This document shows positions 9,887 to 22,075 of a stretch of 64,000 nucleotides of DNA, piece after piece (within the stretch, counting starts at the first letter, position 1; every line of letters starts with the position of its first letter). The position numbers and the translations under genes were made by a program. Under the pieces are notes generated by a model. It did no database searches, was not told the DNA's origin, and saw only the letters and a program-made list of their open reading frames with translations. Source of the DNA: Peromyscus leucopus (taxonomy: Eukaryota > Chordata > Mammalia > Rodentia > Cricetidae); the NCBI RefSeq assembly GCF_004664715.2, contig NC_051072.1, forward strand, positions 36,766,142-36,830,141, in the 5' to 3' direction.

Positions 9887-12800
9887 CAAGTTCTTTTGAT
9901 ATCAGTGTTGCGGAGATGTAGTACATGGGTTTATGTGCTTCTGCCAAAGAACATGAGAGAAGACGTTTGGTGAACTATATTGTACTAACTTATTAAGACA
10001 GAAAGGGCTTAGTGTTTAACCATTTTTATGTTAATGAGCTCTTTTGAGTGGAGTTATGAGAATGAGAGCTTCGTTGGAAGGTGAGGATCAAGTAACAAGA
10101 AAGTATCATAAGGACAAGCAGGCGTGGCAATAGTATTATATCATATAGGAATTCTTCGACCTGAGGTCAGCTTGGAGACGACGAACCAAGTTACAAGAGC
10201 ACGTGAGACATACTATACTAAGACTAAAAGAAATATCCACCCCGTGTCTCTTTATACAATGGAGGTATTTGGTATTTTTGATGATAATCCGGTTAATTTC
10301 TTTGATGCGAATGAAGATGATCTTATATATCGAGCCTCGTAAGTATCCCACTTTTGCCCTCCAACTTAAATTGCTGAATACACTAAATATAACTCAATAA
10401 TGAGAGTCCAATCCTCGGCGTGATTTACCTACTAAATGAGCGCAGGAAATTTAAGTAAGAAAGCTGACTGACTAGTCTTTTATAGTATAAAACATCTTAT
10501 GTAATATGTTATAATATTAAGCGTTTTATTAGAATTTCGAATAATATGAAGATATAGCACTTTTGTAAGTAATAATTCTCTAATTATATAAATAATTCCA
10601 TGTTGACCGTTTCAATATGGATGAGACCACAATATATTAGCAGTGTAAATGTCATGATGTGTAATAATGTGTAATGTGTGTGTGTGTGCACTTGTGCGCT
10701 GAGGCATGCGAGAGTGATGATGTGTTACTGAGAATGATGATATACACTTGAGAGCGAATGGGACTAAGAATTATACTACTTAATCTACAGCAAAGGGTAA
10801 GCTTGGCGTGAAATGGGACTGTAGATGTGGGTTCCATGCACACTTATTTTTTCACCTCTAACACATTAACATTTTTTAATCAGTCTAGAAGGATATGTGA
10901 GAGAGAACATGTTGTTTTTATGTTTCTAAATCATTCACTTAAAAAATAGAATGAACCACATTATAGATTTTAATACTGCTTGAGAGATTTGCTGAGGTAT
11001 ATAAGCTGTAAGGAAAAGAAGGAACAGACAAAGTGAACATCATAGTGTAGGGAAGAACAAAACCAAAAAAGAATGAGAGTAAAACTAGATCAACCCTTCC
11101 TAAAAAAGAATAAAACAAAAAAACTAAGGCGGCCTCAGAAGAGAATCCTCATGTGCTGTTTGTTCTGCCAGTAGTTCACTTAGCTTCTATCTTAAAGATT
11201 GTTCTTACTACCTCTCTTCTCATGATGTTGCTCTCTTGCGCACTGCGCCGAAGCCTGACCATTCATTCAGTATCTCAATATAGAGATCCTGAGACAGATG
11301 CTGAATAGTCGAACTCATGGGCATATTGTAGATTCGTGTTAGATAGTGAGTGTGTGGTTGTAGTCCTGCAGTTTAGTCGGTGTGATTGTTATTGATGCAA
11401 ACACTCTAAGAAAATCTCTGGCTCATGCAAAAGGTCCTGAAAGATTTAATGGACTTTATGAAACAGAAAGGCTCTCCTAGCAATGCCCCCGTGAAAGCTG
11501 CTCCGAGGGGTTTGGCTGGAAAGGCCCTGGTGTGTTTTTGGCGCGCGCGTATTCTCTGGCACTGTAGCCCAAGATAACAGCACCTGATGTGTAGGCAGCT
11601 ACTATCTAAGCAGTGTCAGAGAATATCTCTTTTACTCAAAACAACGTTCCCTCTGACCCCAACGCTCTCTCACTCCGACTTTTCGCTGCGGTAAAAACCC
11701 ATGCTCTAGGAGTGTAATATAAGTGCCCTGTATAGTTTATGTCGAAAGCTAGTGTCCTGGTTCTCCCTGAGTCTGAGCCAATTATCGCATGATAAAGTCC
11801 CAATATAAACTACATCAGAGAGAACCATAGTGGTTAAATTACAAAACTGATTGTGTCTGGCCCGCTACTTGAACATGTACGCCAATACTAACTTCTTCAC
11901 CCAACTTATCAATACTAACTCTCTTCACGATGAAATTTCTAATGTAGAGTGCGATAAGTGATTATGCCCATGGCATTCATGTCCAAATGTCCTGAATAGA
12001 AAAAATAGGCCTAGTCCTCCTCCACACATCTTGCTTTATCCTACCTTGGATAAGTCAAGCGATAATTTCCAACGTCTCAGTCTCCTAACCGAGGACTGAT
12101 TACAATCAATATAGGCCTTCTTTCTCCTTTCCTAACTGGTTTTGGACAGTTCCCTGCGTCAGCCTGGCTCTGTTCTGGCTTCTCAGGCTAAGGCTTTTAA
12201 TTTACAGTTAGTCTTAGTGTCTTCTCTATTAAACCAACGGTTAAGCACACACCATATTACAGATTAACGTACCAAAAGGCTCGATCCCACTCACAGTGCA
12301 GAGCTAATCCCCTTTATGCTTCCATTCTATACAATAAAGAAAAGTAATACTCTCCTATTAATAAACCATATAGTGTTAATTTACATCTTATTTAATGTTA
12401 ATAGTGCAGTCGTTGGACCTTCTATAGCAAGAATTACGTTAGAGATGAAGTACTCCCAATATCAGTTATGTCTAAATATTGTAATTTGAAGGTGCAATCA
12501 AGTGTAGATCACAGCCAGAAATGATTGGCGAATATAATCTATCATATCCGTTATGTGCAGTTGTATCGTGTGGAAGCTACTAAATGAGTCTTATAACTCA
12601 AACTGTAATAATGCTATCTTTTATCGATGACTAGTGAAAACTAATTTATATATTATATAAACTCTCTAGTGTTTCATTATAGCTGCACGATGCAAAAATA
12701 GTGACCCCTAGAGAAATAGTATAAGTAACTTTAGACGTATGTTAGTTATGGAAATGATGTGCATTGTAAGCATATACTCTTCAATAATAGAGCTTCTAGA

Positions 12801-15699
12801 AAGTTACAGAGAGCAATGCTGGGCCTGCCCTTCGACGCGTCCACCTAGAAGAACTTACTGCCACGGCTGTAACCCCAACGTGCCTGGCAATCCATCTCGA
12901 TCATGACTTACCATAGTGAGTCCTCCCATATCTGTTGTGCAGGTGCGAAGAAGATACGAGAAAATTGAAGGACTAATATTATATTCACTGACTTTGAGAA
13001 CGTGAAAACAGCTTTCAGGAGTTTTAATAGGCTCACGTGAATAATCAATCTGTAGTCCTTGTTATATTCTGAGTCAGCTTCTCTAAGATAAGCAGGAACC
13101 TGAAGACATAATAAACACTCACGTGCAAGAATGATATATAGAACGACAGCACGAGAGCTTGTCGGAAAATGAAGAGGTGTAGTTATGAAACGCAGGGAAA
13201 TGCAGTTACCTGTATAATGGCGTGTAAGGTGTGAGAGCACACAACCAAAGAATGAAAGACCGTAATACCTAAAGAATGAGAGTGGAATACCACGTAATTT
13301 CTGATTTGTACCTAAGAAGGGAGTTGTTTAGTGCTCTTAAAATAACTGTCAGAGACCCGTTATAGCCAATCGCGCTATGGCACAGCTCTTGAAGCTATTC
13401 AAGTGCATGTTTTACTACGTCCTCTGGAATTACTATCTTTTCTTGCTCTTTTTCTCAACATTCAGATCTATACGTTCATATCTTGTTTTCATTTGAAAAT
13501 GCAAGTCAAATCTGATGAATGCTACAACTTCATTAAACGCAACATGAGCCAAGTCTACAAATTCGAGCTCATCAAATAGTAACACCACCAGGAACACTCA
13601 ATTGTTAAGTCAGAAGCGCGCAGCACCATGGCACAAAAGAGGACCTGAGAAAGATTGTGCATTGTCCTTTCCTTTGGAACCTAAATCTGTCATGTGCTTT
13701 ATTATCTAATGACTCCTTCTACGCCACACTCACCACTCTCTGATTCCACTTTAGTTCCATTCATTGACACTCATCGTGCAGTGTGCGCTTGTAACTGTTC
13801 AGCACACAATTACTCAGAAATTTTATAAATGCTAAATTATCTAGGAGAACGAGATCCTCTTCTTTCTTTTGTAGCATTCGCAGTATATAATCTGCCGTAT
13901 TCAAACGAATATAATGAGGTTATTATGTGATTTTTCCAGGATAACATGAAAATCTGGCGAAGAAAATGGATACCATTCCGATAACAGGGCTATGTAATTC
14001 ATTAACACGACCCCAGCACAAATTTTTCTTGCATATGCCTTTATTTCGAAAGTGTGACATCCTCTGTTAATCATGGGCAAAGCGTGCCCAGCCTTCAATC
14101 ACTGGTGCGCTAGGCACACTCTCTTACATTTGTGTTCTGTAAGTACCACAGACCTCCTTCTCATTCTCTCCTTCTATGTCTCCATCTCTTTTGCGTTCCT
14201 TCTGCTTTAAAGGTGCCCTCTCTCTCCTCTGTGTTGAGCCTCACCACCAGGAGCTCCTCTCTGTCGTCCTCCGTCCTCTCCCGTGATGCTGCCTCTCCCC
14301 ACAACATGAGTGCTCCTGTCTCTCTCTGGAGACGTGTGCTCATCTCATAACCTCTCCACACCCAGTACCTACCTCTGCCAGTAGTTCCTTGTTTCTTATC
14401 CGGGAAGCAAGCGCAGACAGCTCGCTTTTCTGACGCTATCCTCCAGGAACGTGCTCCCTTCGGAGCTCTCATTTCCTCCTCGTATCGGCAGCAGTGACAT
14501 TCGAAATCCGTAGATCCGCTTCTAACGTAATGCTCGTGCGGTTAACCGTCATGATTCTGGCGACTATTCTGTGCCAATTGTGTTCTCCTAAAACGAGCTT
14601 TCCACATGCGGAACCCTACCTTTTGTCTTGAGTCAACTTTCTCAGCCTGCTACCTCCTCATTCCTCTCGTGCTCTTGCAATCCCATCTAGAGCTAATCAA
14701 TAGAGCTCAACCAATTGTAAAAGTCTTGATGGTGATAAGGCTATGGGGTAAAGCAGTGTTCCATAGTGGTGTAGCTTCCCGGTGTGGTGCAGCTCTTGTA
14801 GTCACGCTCTCGTGTCTCGCACTTGATTCCACGGGCCTTTGTAGTTACTCCAATTATGAGATGGTAGGAGTTTATTGTTTTTGTAAATGTACTCATAGTT
14901 TAGTACTAGCTCTCACCTCCCTTTCTTAACTACTGAGCCTGCTAGCACAATTTTTAGAACACTTGTCTCAGAATGGAACTGAAGATCTCATAATATAAAT
15001 TTAATACAACCATTCTGCAAAAATCTACCCAATGTTATCAAAAGTATTCAAAGAATGCCCATATTTTCAAAAGTTTCTTGGGTTAAACATATCTGTGTGT
15101 GATTCCTCTTAAACTATAGACTTAAAGGAAGCCACCTAAGAGGGCGTTTTTTTTAAAGTGAGAAATGATAAGGCTCAACTTCCAAAATGGAAGACTAGAG
15201 GTAATTCCACCACGAGGCGCGAGAAATGTGGCAGCATGAATCTTACTCGCGATATTGAAGCCTCTGTAAAGGCATATCCTCTCATGGCCTCCCTCACTTC
15301 ATCTAGCCTTTCCCATGTTTTCGTGTTTCCTCTTGCTTTGCACTGCGTATGCTGTAGTGGACTACCTATGTAACCCTATTTCCTTCTAAGAAATCCTACG
15401 ACTGTGCCTATTGAGGGAGATTAGCACTGTTGCCTTAGGCAAGATAGTGGATTGAGATGAACATATGACACAAAAGACAGCAAGTGGAATGTGTACAAGT
15501 TAGGGTTTAATGGCTACAGTTCGACAATCTATGTAGACCAATCACATGCAAAGATCATGTGTCAGGGACCCATAACCACGTCAATGGGTAGATACTCCTG
15601 GATCTGGTCAGTTCGCGACATATGCACAATAACTTCCTTTCATGTGAAAGGAGTGTTGGCTTTATTGGCATTCTGCTCGAGTGGTGCATGCTTAGGCCT
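9887..15699. other. Unrecognised 5.8-kb stretch of abnormal texture
   Basis: I can assign no gene and no repeat with confidence. CpG dinucleotides are far more frequent than in the flanks (for example about 11 in 14,461-14,580), without the G+C richness of a CpG island. A broken TG run lies at 10,676-10,690 and a pyrimidine-rich zone at 14,150-14,480. Frames such as 14,606-14,929 (107 codons) and complement 12,908-13,240 have no known domain. Low sequence accuracy is the simplest reading. Confidence 0.5.
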
Positions 15700-15850
15700 G
15701 GCTTTTATGCTACTCCTTATATTGAGCCCAGGACCATCAGCCAGAGGAATGACACCCCACATGAGCTGGGTCCTCACATCAATCTGTAATTAAGAGAATA
15801 GGGAAATTGCCCTACAGCTGTTGTCTGTCGTATGGATGCATTTTCTTTTA
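15700..15850 (-). mobile_element. Fragment of a rodent interspersed repeat, antisense
   Basis: 'catcagccagaggaatgac', 'catgagctgggtcctcaca' and 'gccctacagctg' are the complement of the element at 46,073-46,481, in the same order. The copy stops at 'atgcattttctttta', where the antisense L1 begins, suggesting the L1 landed inside it. Confidence 0.65.
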
Positions 15851-15919
15851 TATATATTTATTACAATTCATTTCCAGGTTTCTACATGAGTTCAGGTCTT
15901 GCGAAATTGGTACTCTACC

Positions 15920-15995
15920 CTCGCCATCTCCCCCCTCCACCCCCTACTCTACCCCCAGCCTACCCTCCTCCCCACTCCACCGATGACAAGGTTCC
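15920..15995 (-). repeat. Polypurine tract of the L1 3' UTR
   Basis: On the + strand this is almost pure pyrimidine ('ctcccccctccaccccct'). On the L1 strand it is the G-rich polypurine stretch common in mammalian L1 3' UTRs. Confidence 0.6.
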
Positions 15996-16399
15996 TCCCC
16001 CGAGACTGCGATCACCTGTAGGACTCAGTCAGGAGGTCGTCCCTTCCTCCCAGACTGAAGCCAAGTTCCCTGCATAAGTCCAGGTTTCAAAAGCCAACTC
16101 ATGCAATGAGACAGGACTTGGTCCACTGGCCTAGTTGCCTCCAAATCTGATCCCAAAGCAATCAAACTGTGCGAAGCACTAATTCATGAGGGTCCTGAAT
16201 CCACGCTGTTGCGTGGTCCCTCAGCCTTTGGGTTGATAGTTCCATGTTTCCATCTCTATTTTAAGGTGCTATTTTTTTTTCCATATAAATGATAACTGAT
16301 AATCTCTCATTATCAAGTCCACTCAGTACAATCTATTGCTGTGACCTCAATGCGTGATATATTATCCTCTATGGTTTCAATTGGCGTTCTGTATATAAG

Positions 16400-19300
16400 G
16401 TGGAGTGTGGTGCGTGTAGTCATTTATGATAATCTATACGAACTTCCAACCTATGAGTTTGTTTTTCAAAATTTTAGTAAGAGTACTCGTCATATAATAC
16501 TTTGTTTCTGGGTTTGGGTTACTCAAGCTCGTGCCAATCGAATATACTCTCTAATTTCTATTCCCTCCTTTGCCTTGCACATCTTCTATGCTTTCTAAAT
16601 GTTTGTTCTCTGCTGAAAAAAGTATATGTACCACAATTTTGTTTCTCAGCATTCATTCCCGATTTCAGGGGATGGTCATACCTTAGATTCGTTTCCAGTT
16701 TCTGGATTACAAATGAGTGTAGCTTATGAACAAGTAGTGTGCGTGTGAGCATATATCTTATGAGTATGAATCAGCATTCCTTGGGTATAATTAGCACGAA
16801 TAGGATGGGATGGCTGGGTTCTTGAGGGTATAGTGTCGTAATTCCTAATTTTCTAGTAAAAGCAGCCGCCTTCTTGATTTCACGTGGTTGTACAAGTTTA
16901 CATTCCGCAGAGCCACACAGTGGAGGAGTGTTCCTTTGCCCATTCTCTCCAAATGGGTTGTCATATGATGATTTCTTGATCTTCAGCTTCCATTCTAACA
17001 GGATCTGTAAGGTGTGGGCTATCTCAGGTGCGTTATTTGGGCATTTCTCTGAATGATTGAAGCGTATTGTGGAAGCATTTCTTAATAGATTTGCTTTTTC
17101 ATTCATGTTGTATGTTCTTGTTTTGTGAATTCTCTGTTTAGCCTTTTAGTCCGCATTATTGGACTGTTCGGTAGTACATTTTGATGAGTCTAGTTTCTTG
17201 AGTTCTTATTTAATTGTGGAGATCAATCCTCTGTGCAGATAGTGAGAAGACGTGAGTTGCGAGAGAGAATCTGGTTCTCCCGAATCTGCTGGCGTGTCTT
17301 ATAGTATGTGAGAAAGCTTAACATTGACTGTGTCTTTTTTGGCACCTGCAAAAACTTCTCAGTTTCGAGAGGTCCCATTTATATGTTGTCGCTCAGGGTA
17401 TGTTGCTGTTAGGTGTTTTATTTAGGAATGCGTCTCTTGGTGCCATGCTTTCAAGAGTGCTTCCTATTTCTTTTCTATTAAGTTTGTAAGTGAAAACTGG
17501 TGATTTAATAGTTAGGTCTTTGATTCTCACTATGACTTAGAGTTTTTGTGCATGCCGTGACAGATATGGATTCAATATTGATAATCCTTTTACATATTGA
17601 CATTCCAGTTTATGCCAGCACATTTGTTGAAGAGTGTGCGTGATACGTGGTTTGTCTAGATTTATAGTTTTGTGCTCCTTAGCTGCAAAAACAACAAGGT
17701 TTGTTCGACCTATGTGGCATGGATATAATATGTCAGGGTCTTTCATTCGATTCATTGGTCTGTATGTCGGCTTTCCTTATACCAGTACAAGCTGTTTTTT
17801 ATTGGGACTATAGCTCTATAGTAGAGTTTGAGGTCAGGGGATGTGATCCTCGCGAAGGTGATGCTTTATTGGACATATAAGATTCTTTAGCTATCCTGTG
17901 GGTCTTGTTTTCCATATAAAGTAGTATTTTTCTCAAGTCTGTGAAGAATTGCTGTTGGGATTTTGATGGGATCGATTGCATTGAATCTGTAAGATGCTTT
18001 TACGTAGATTGCGAATTTTACATTGTTATGGCACCTACTATCACAGAATGAGCTGGAGACTCCTATCCATTTTCTGATATCTCTTCAATTTCGTTATCTT
18101 TAGAGATTTAAGAGTTCTTTCAAAAGTCCTTTCAACTTGTTAGTATAGAGTCTCAGTGTAAATCCAAGGATTTTATATTATTTGGTAGCTATGTAAAGTG
18201 AATGTTTTCCTGACTTCACGGTATTCTCGGGCCTTTTTATCTTTACAATATAGAGAGAGGAGCTACTGATTTTTTGAGAGTTGATCTTGAAAAGTCCCTG
18301 ACCATTTTTAGGCCTGTAAGGAGTTATATTATCAGAGTGTAGGGTTCCCTGGTAGAGCTCTTGTGGGAGCCACTTATGTATACTATCATGAGTCATCTGC
18401 AAATAACGTCAATATTTGAACGTTCTTCCTTTCCCAATTTGTATCCCTTTGATCTCTTTGTTATTCTTAGTGCAGTGATAGCTAGAACTAGTAGCCTAGA
18501 GTACTATCATGTGGAAAGTAAATATGGGCCGAGAGTGGCAGCCTGTCTTGTTCCTGATGTGTATTGTGATGCACTTCGAGGTTTCTCTCACCATGGCACA
18601 TGTTTGATGTTTGCGTTGGATGTGCTATCGTGATAAATTGCTTTTATTATGTTTAGAAATGTTCCTTGTATTCTAATGAATTGTCTAGAACTGTTATCTA
18701 TGAAGGGGTTTGTTGATTTTGTCGAAAGGCGTTTTCAGCATCTAAGGAGATGATCATGTCCTTTTTTTCCTTCTTTCAGCGGTTTTTGTGTATATGGTGT
18801 ATTGCTATTGACTTTGAGTTTCGTTATGTTGAACCATCCTTGCATCCTGGGATTGGAATCCATATTGGTTGGATGCATGATTGTTTTGATGTATTCTTGG
18901 ATTCGTGTTTGCCAGTTTTTGTTGAGTATTTTTGCCATCAATTTCATTGATAGGGATATTGGTGCTGTAGTTCTCTTCTTTGTTGTCATCTTTGGTGTGG
19001 TTTGGGTTGTCAGGGAGGTAATTTTAGCCTGCAGATAAAAGAAGTGTGGGATAGTGTTCCTTCTGTTTCTATTGTGTGGAATACTACTGAAAGGAGTATT
19101 GTAGTAGTTCTTCTTTGAAGGTTGGCTAGAATTCTGCACTAACATCTGGTCCTGGGTTATTTGTGTTGGGAGACTTTTGATGACTGTTTTATTTCTTTAG
19201 GGTTGATTGTCTATTTATGGAATGGTTTATCTGAGTCTGATTTAATTTGCTGAGTGGTGGTATGGTTTCCAGAAAATTGTCCATTCTCCTGGTTTTCCAT

Positions 19301-20800
19301 TTTTGTGGGAGTTACAGGTTTTTTGAGTATATCTGATGATTCTTCTTGCATTTCTCGTTGTCTGTTGTTATTTGTCTCCCTTTTTATTTCTGATTTTGGG
19401 AATTTGGCGTGCTCTTCTTTGCTTTTTGGTTTAATTTGGCTAGAGGATTTGTCATATCTTGTTGATTTTTTCAAAGAACGCAAACGTGCTTTGTTTCATG
19501 TGATTTTTGTATTGTTCTTTTGTTTTCTATTGATGCATATGAATTTCTATTAAGCCTCAATGTATGAAATTATGTATCGCTCAGCACATGGGTGTACAAT
19601 TTCTCCTCGGTGAAGTTGGTGTTTCTGTTGTGTTCTAGAAGCTTTCAGTTGGTAGCTGTGTAATGCATTCGCTGTATGGATGTCATGCTTCTTATGTGTC
19701 ATTTAGGCTATGAATTTTTCTCTAGCACTCTTTCATAGTGTCCATAAGTTTGGTATGTTGTAGCTATTCAGGCTTCTCTCATTGATTCGTTAGACACTCT
19801 TTTTGAATCTCTTTGTCTTTATTTCTTCCGTTGACCCATTTATGTTTCAGGTGGGCATTATTCAGTTTCCATGAGTTTGTGGTTTTCTATAATTTTTGTT
19901 GTTATGAGGCTGAACTTTAAGGCTTAGTCTGGTAGGTATTCTGTTACAACCAAGCAGGCGTTATCACAATCTCTTTCTTGTTATCTTGTTGGGAGAGATA
20001 TCTGTTTTTGTCTCGATGTGGAGGGCTAATGTTTTGAGAAAGGGTTAATATAACAATGGCGGGTGCTCGAATGAAGAAAGTCTTGATTCTTTTTGTGTTA
20101 GGTAGAGGAGGAACGGATACCGTTTTTGGGCAACTCTCTCTGTAAAGGATACTCTCTATTAGGTCCATTTGAGTCATAACATCTGTTAGGTCCTTTTTCT
20201 TTATGTTAAGTTTCTAGTCTGGTAGATAGAATATGATGCTCTGTGTTGGTCGTAGAGTGTCTGTCTAATGTGCTGGGAATTTTGTGTGTTAAAAATCTCC
20301 CACTACTAATGTGTGGGTTGATGGTGTGGTTTTAAGCTTTAGTAGTGTTTCTTTTATGAATGTGGGGGTGCTTTTGTATTTGGAGCATAATGTTTTAAAA
20401 TCAAGACTCATCTTGGTGATTTTTCCGTGAGTATGTAATGTCATCCTGGTCTCTTTTGATTGATTTGTAGAGTTTGAAGTCACTATTTTATTAAGTATTA
20501 GGATAGCTACACCAGCTTGTTGTCTTACGGTCATTTGCTTTTGGAAAGCCTCTTTCCCAGCCCGCTTTTACCGGAAGTATTTGCTGTGCTTTGGAAGTTA
20601 AGGTGTGTTTCTTGTATGCAGCAAATGAGGTGTTTGGTCCTGTTTTTTCTTTATCCATTCTGTTAGCCTGTGTCCTTATAATAGGTGTGAGGTGGAAGAC
20701 CATTTTGATATTGATGGTATAATTAACTGACCAGTGGATTGTTAATTCCTGTTTATTTTTGTGGTTGTGTCTGTGTTGTCGCTTCTGTGGATTGTATGAT
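16400..20800 (-). pseudogene. L1 ORF2 relic (endonuclease and reverse transcriptase)
   Basis: ORF2 normally encodes an endonuclease, a reverse transcriptase and a Cys-rich C-terminal region acting in cis on L1 RNA. Pieces visible on the complement are the endonuclease segment near 20,290-20,530 ending in 'THTLVVGDF', which carries the catalytic Asp; the reverse transcriptase segment near 18,735-19,145 with 'AKILNKNWQTRIQEY'; and the catalytic Phe-Ala-Asp-Asp codons at 18,392-18,403. Directly after that motif a small insertion shifts the frame into a stop. No open frame exceeds about 136 codons against a normal protein of about 1,280 residues. Many breaks are one- or two-base indels, so part of the damage may be technical rather than genomic. 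Confidence 0.8.
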
Positions 20801-20869
20801 TGGTTGTCTGGATTCAATCTATGCTTGATTTTCATGGATGTGTTTAGCTTCTTTGGGGTTTGAATTTTC

Positions 20870-22066
20870 CCTTCTAGTGCTTCTTTTAGGCCTGGGTGTG
20901 TCGTGGACAGGTATTGATTAAATCTTCCTGGTTTTTAATCCTGGTAATATTTTGTTACTCCGCCTATTGGTGATTGAGAGTTTGTCTGGGTATAATAGTC
21001 TGGCTTGTTGGCATCCGTGGGCTCTTAGTGTCATGCTGAGGTTTGTCCTGATCTTCTAAGCTTTCATCGGAAGTCTCTATTGAGTAGGATCTGGTGTTAT
21101 TCTGATGGGTTTGCCTTAGATTGCTTACTTGGTCTTTTTCCTTTTGCAGCTCTTAATTTTGTTTTACTCTTGTTCTGTGTTGTTTAGTGTTTATTGATTA
21201 TATTTGTGGCGAGGGGACTTTTTTTTTGGATTCCAGGCCTATTCGGGTGTTCTGTAAGCTTTTGTTATCTGGGATAGGTATTTCTTTCTTTTAGGTTAGG
21301 AAAGTTTTCTTTGATTGATTTTGTTGAATCTATTTTCTTGTGCCTTGAAGTTGGTATTCTTCTCCTATATATATAATAACTTTATTATTCTTAGGCTTGG
21401 TCTTTTCATGGTTCCCATAAATTTCCTGGACGTTTTGTGTAAAACGAACTTTTGTTGTCTTTACGCTTGTCTTTACTGATTAGAAAACTGGACTTTTGAC
21501 GAAATCTACTTTTCGTGCTAACTCGTGTCTTCCAGTGATTGCAGAGATTCTCTGTGTCCTAAGTCTACTGTCAAATTTCCACCGCAGTTTGGTGTTTTTT
21601 TAATAGCTTTTCGATGATAGATTCTCTTTGCCTTGTCAAGTTGATTCCTGTCTTGACTTGTGTGGAGAGGATCGGAGAACCATGATTAGCTTGATTTTTC
21701 TTCACATTTCTCACATACGCATGTCGTTTATATCTATTCATTGTCTCATATTCTACTTTTTTCCAGATCTTGGAATGTTTACTGTCTCTTATATTCTGGT
21801 TGCTTCTGCTCTCTCTCCGCTCTTTTCTCTGGAGCCTTATTTGATTTCTTCCCATTTTTTGGTTTTTGTTTTTTCTCTCCATTTCTTTAAGGGAGTTTTA
21901 TTTCCTCTTTAAGGGAGTTTTTCATTTCCTCTGTTAGGGAAGTTTTATTTTCCTCTTTAAGGGTGTTTTTAATTTCCCTCCTTTAAAAAGGAAAAGTTTT
22001 TTAAATTCCCCTCCTTACCCACGCCTCACCGTTTTTCATGTCCTCCCTTAAAAGGAAAAGTTCTCT
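20870..22066 (-). pseudogene. L1 ORF1 relic (RNA-binding protein)
   Basis: ORF1 encodes the trimeric coiled-coil nucleic-acid chaperone that coats L1 RNA. The + strand blocks 'ttaggttaggaaagttttct' (about 21,293-21,312) and 'gtgattgagagtttgtctgg' (about 20,970-20,989) are the complement of the central and C-terminal parts. The N-terminal coiled coil is a run of short repeats at 21,884-22,066, and upstream codons are absent or unrecognised. Frames are interrupted; the longest piece (complement of 21,571-21,882) is 103 codons. Confidence 0.7.
21884..22066 (-). repeat. Short tandem repeats in the ORF1 coiled coil
   Basis: Five or more copies of a unit like 'tttcctctttaagggagttt' spaced about 22-25 bases apart. 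On the complement one unit reads Glu-Met-Lys-Asn-Ser-Leu-Lys-Glu, charged with a central Leu as expected for a coiled coil. Copies lose regularity to the right. Confidence 0.75.
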
Positions 22067-22075
22067 TCATGCTAC

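Larger units (their letters stand above)
15851..22075 (-). mobile_element. LINE-1, antisense, near full length but corrupted
   Basis: Reading the complement gives the muroid L1 order: ORF1 coiled coil (about 22.07-21.88 kb), ORF1 C-terminal region (about 21.4-20.9 kb), ORF2 endonuclease (about 20.8-20.2 kb), reverse transcriptase (about 19.5-17.9 kb), ORF2 C-terminal region (to about 16.4 kb), and a 3' UTR with a polypyrimidine tract on the + strand (15,920-15,995; G-rich on the L1 strand). The 3' end starts in AT-rich sequence at 15,851. The right boundary is uncertain: clean sequence at 22,540-22,690 may be L1 5' region. Frameshifts and stops occur throughout. Confidence 0.85.

Noticed and set aside
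9887..15699. Possible novel region, since nothing in it matches known rodent sequence
   Set aside because: CpG excess and the indel pattern in neighbouring repeats make sequence error the simpler explanation; I cannot support a new element from this sequence.
18735..19553. Hydrophobic + strand frames resembling membrane proteins (Phe/Val/Leu-rich)
   Set aside because: They are the antisense of L1 ORF2; T-rich antisense gives artificial hydrophobic frames.
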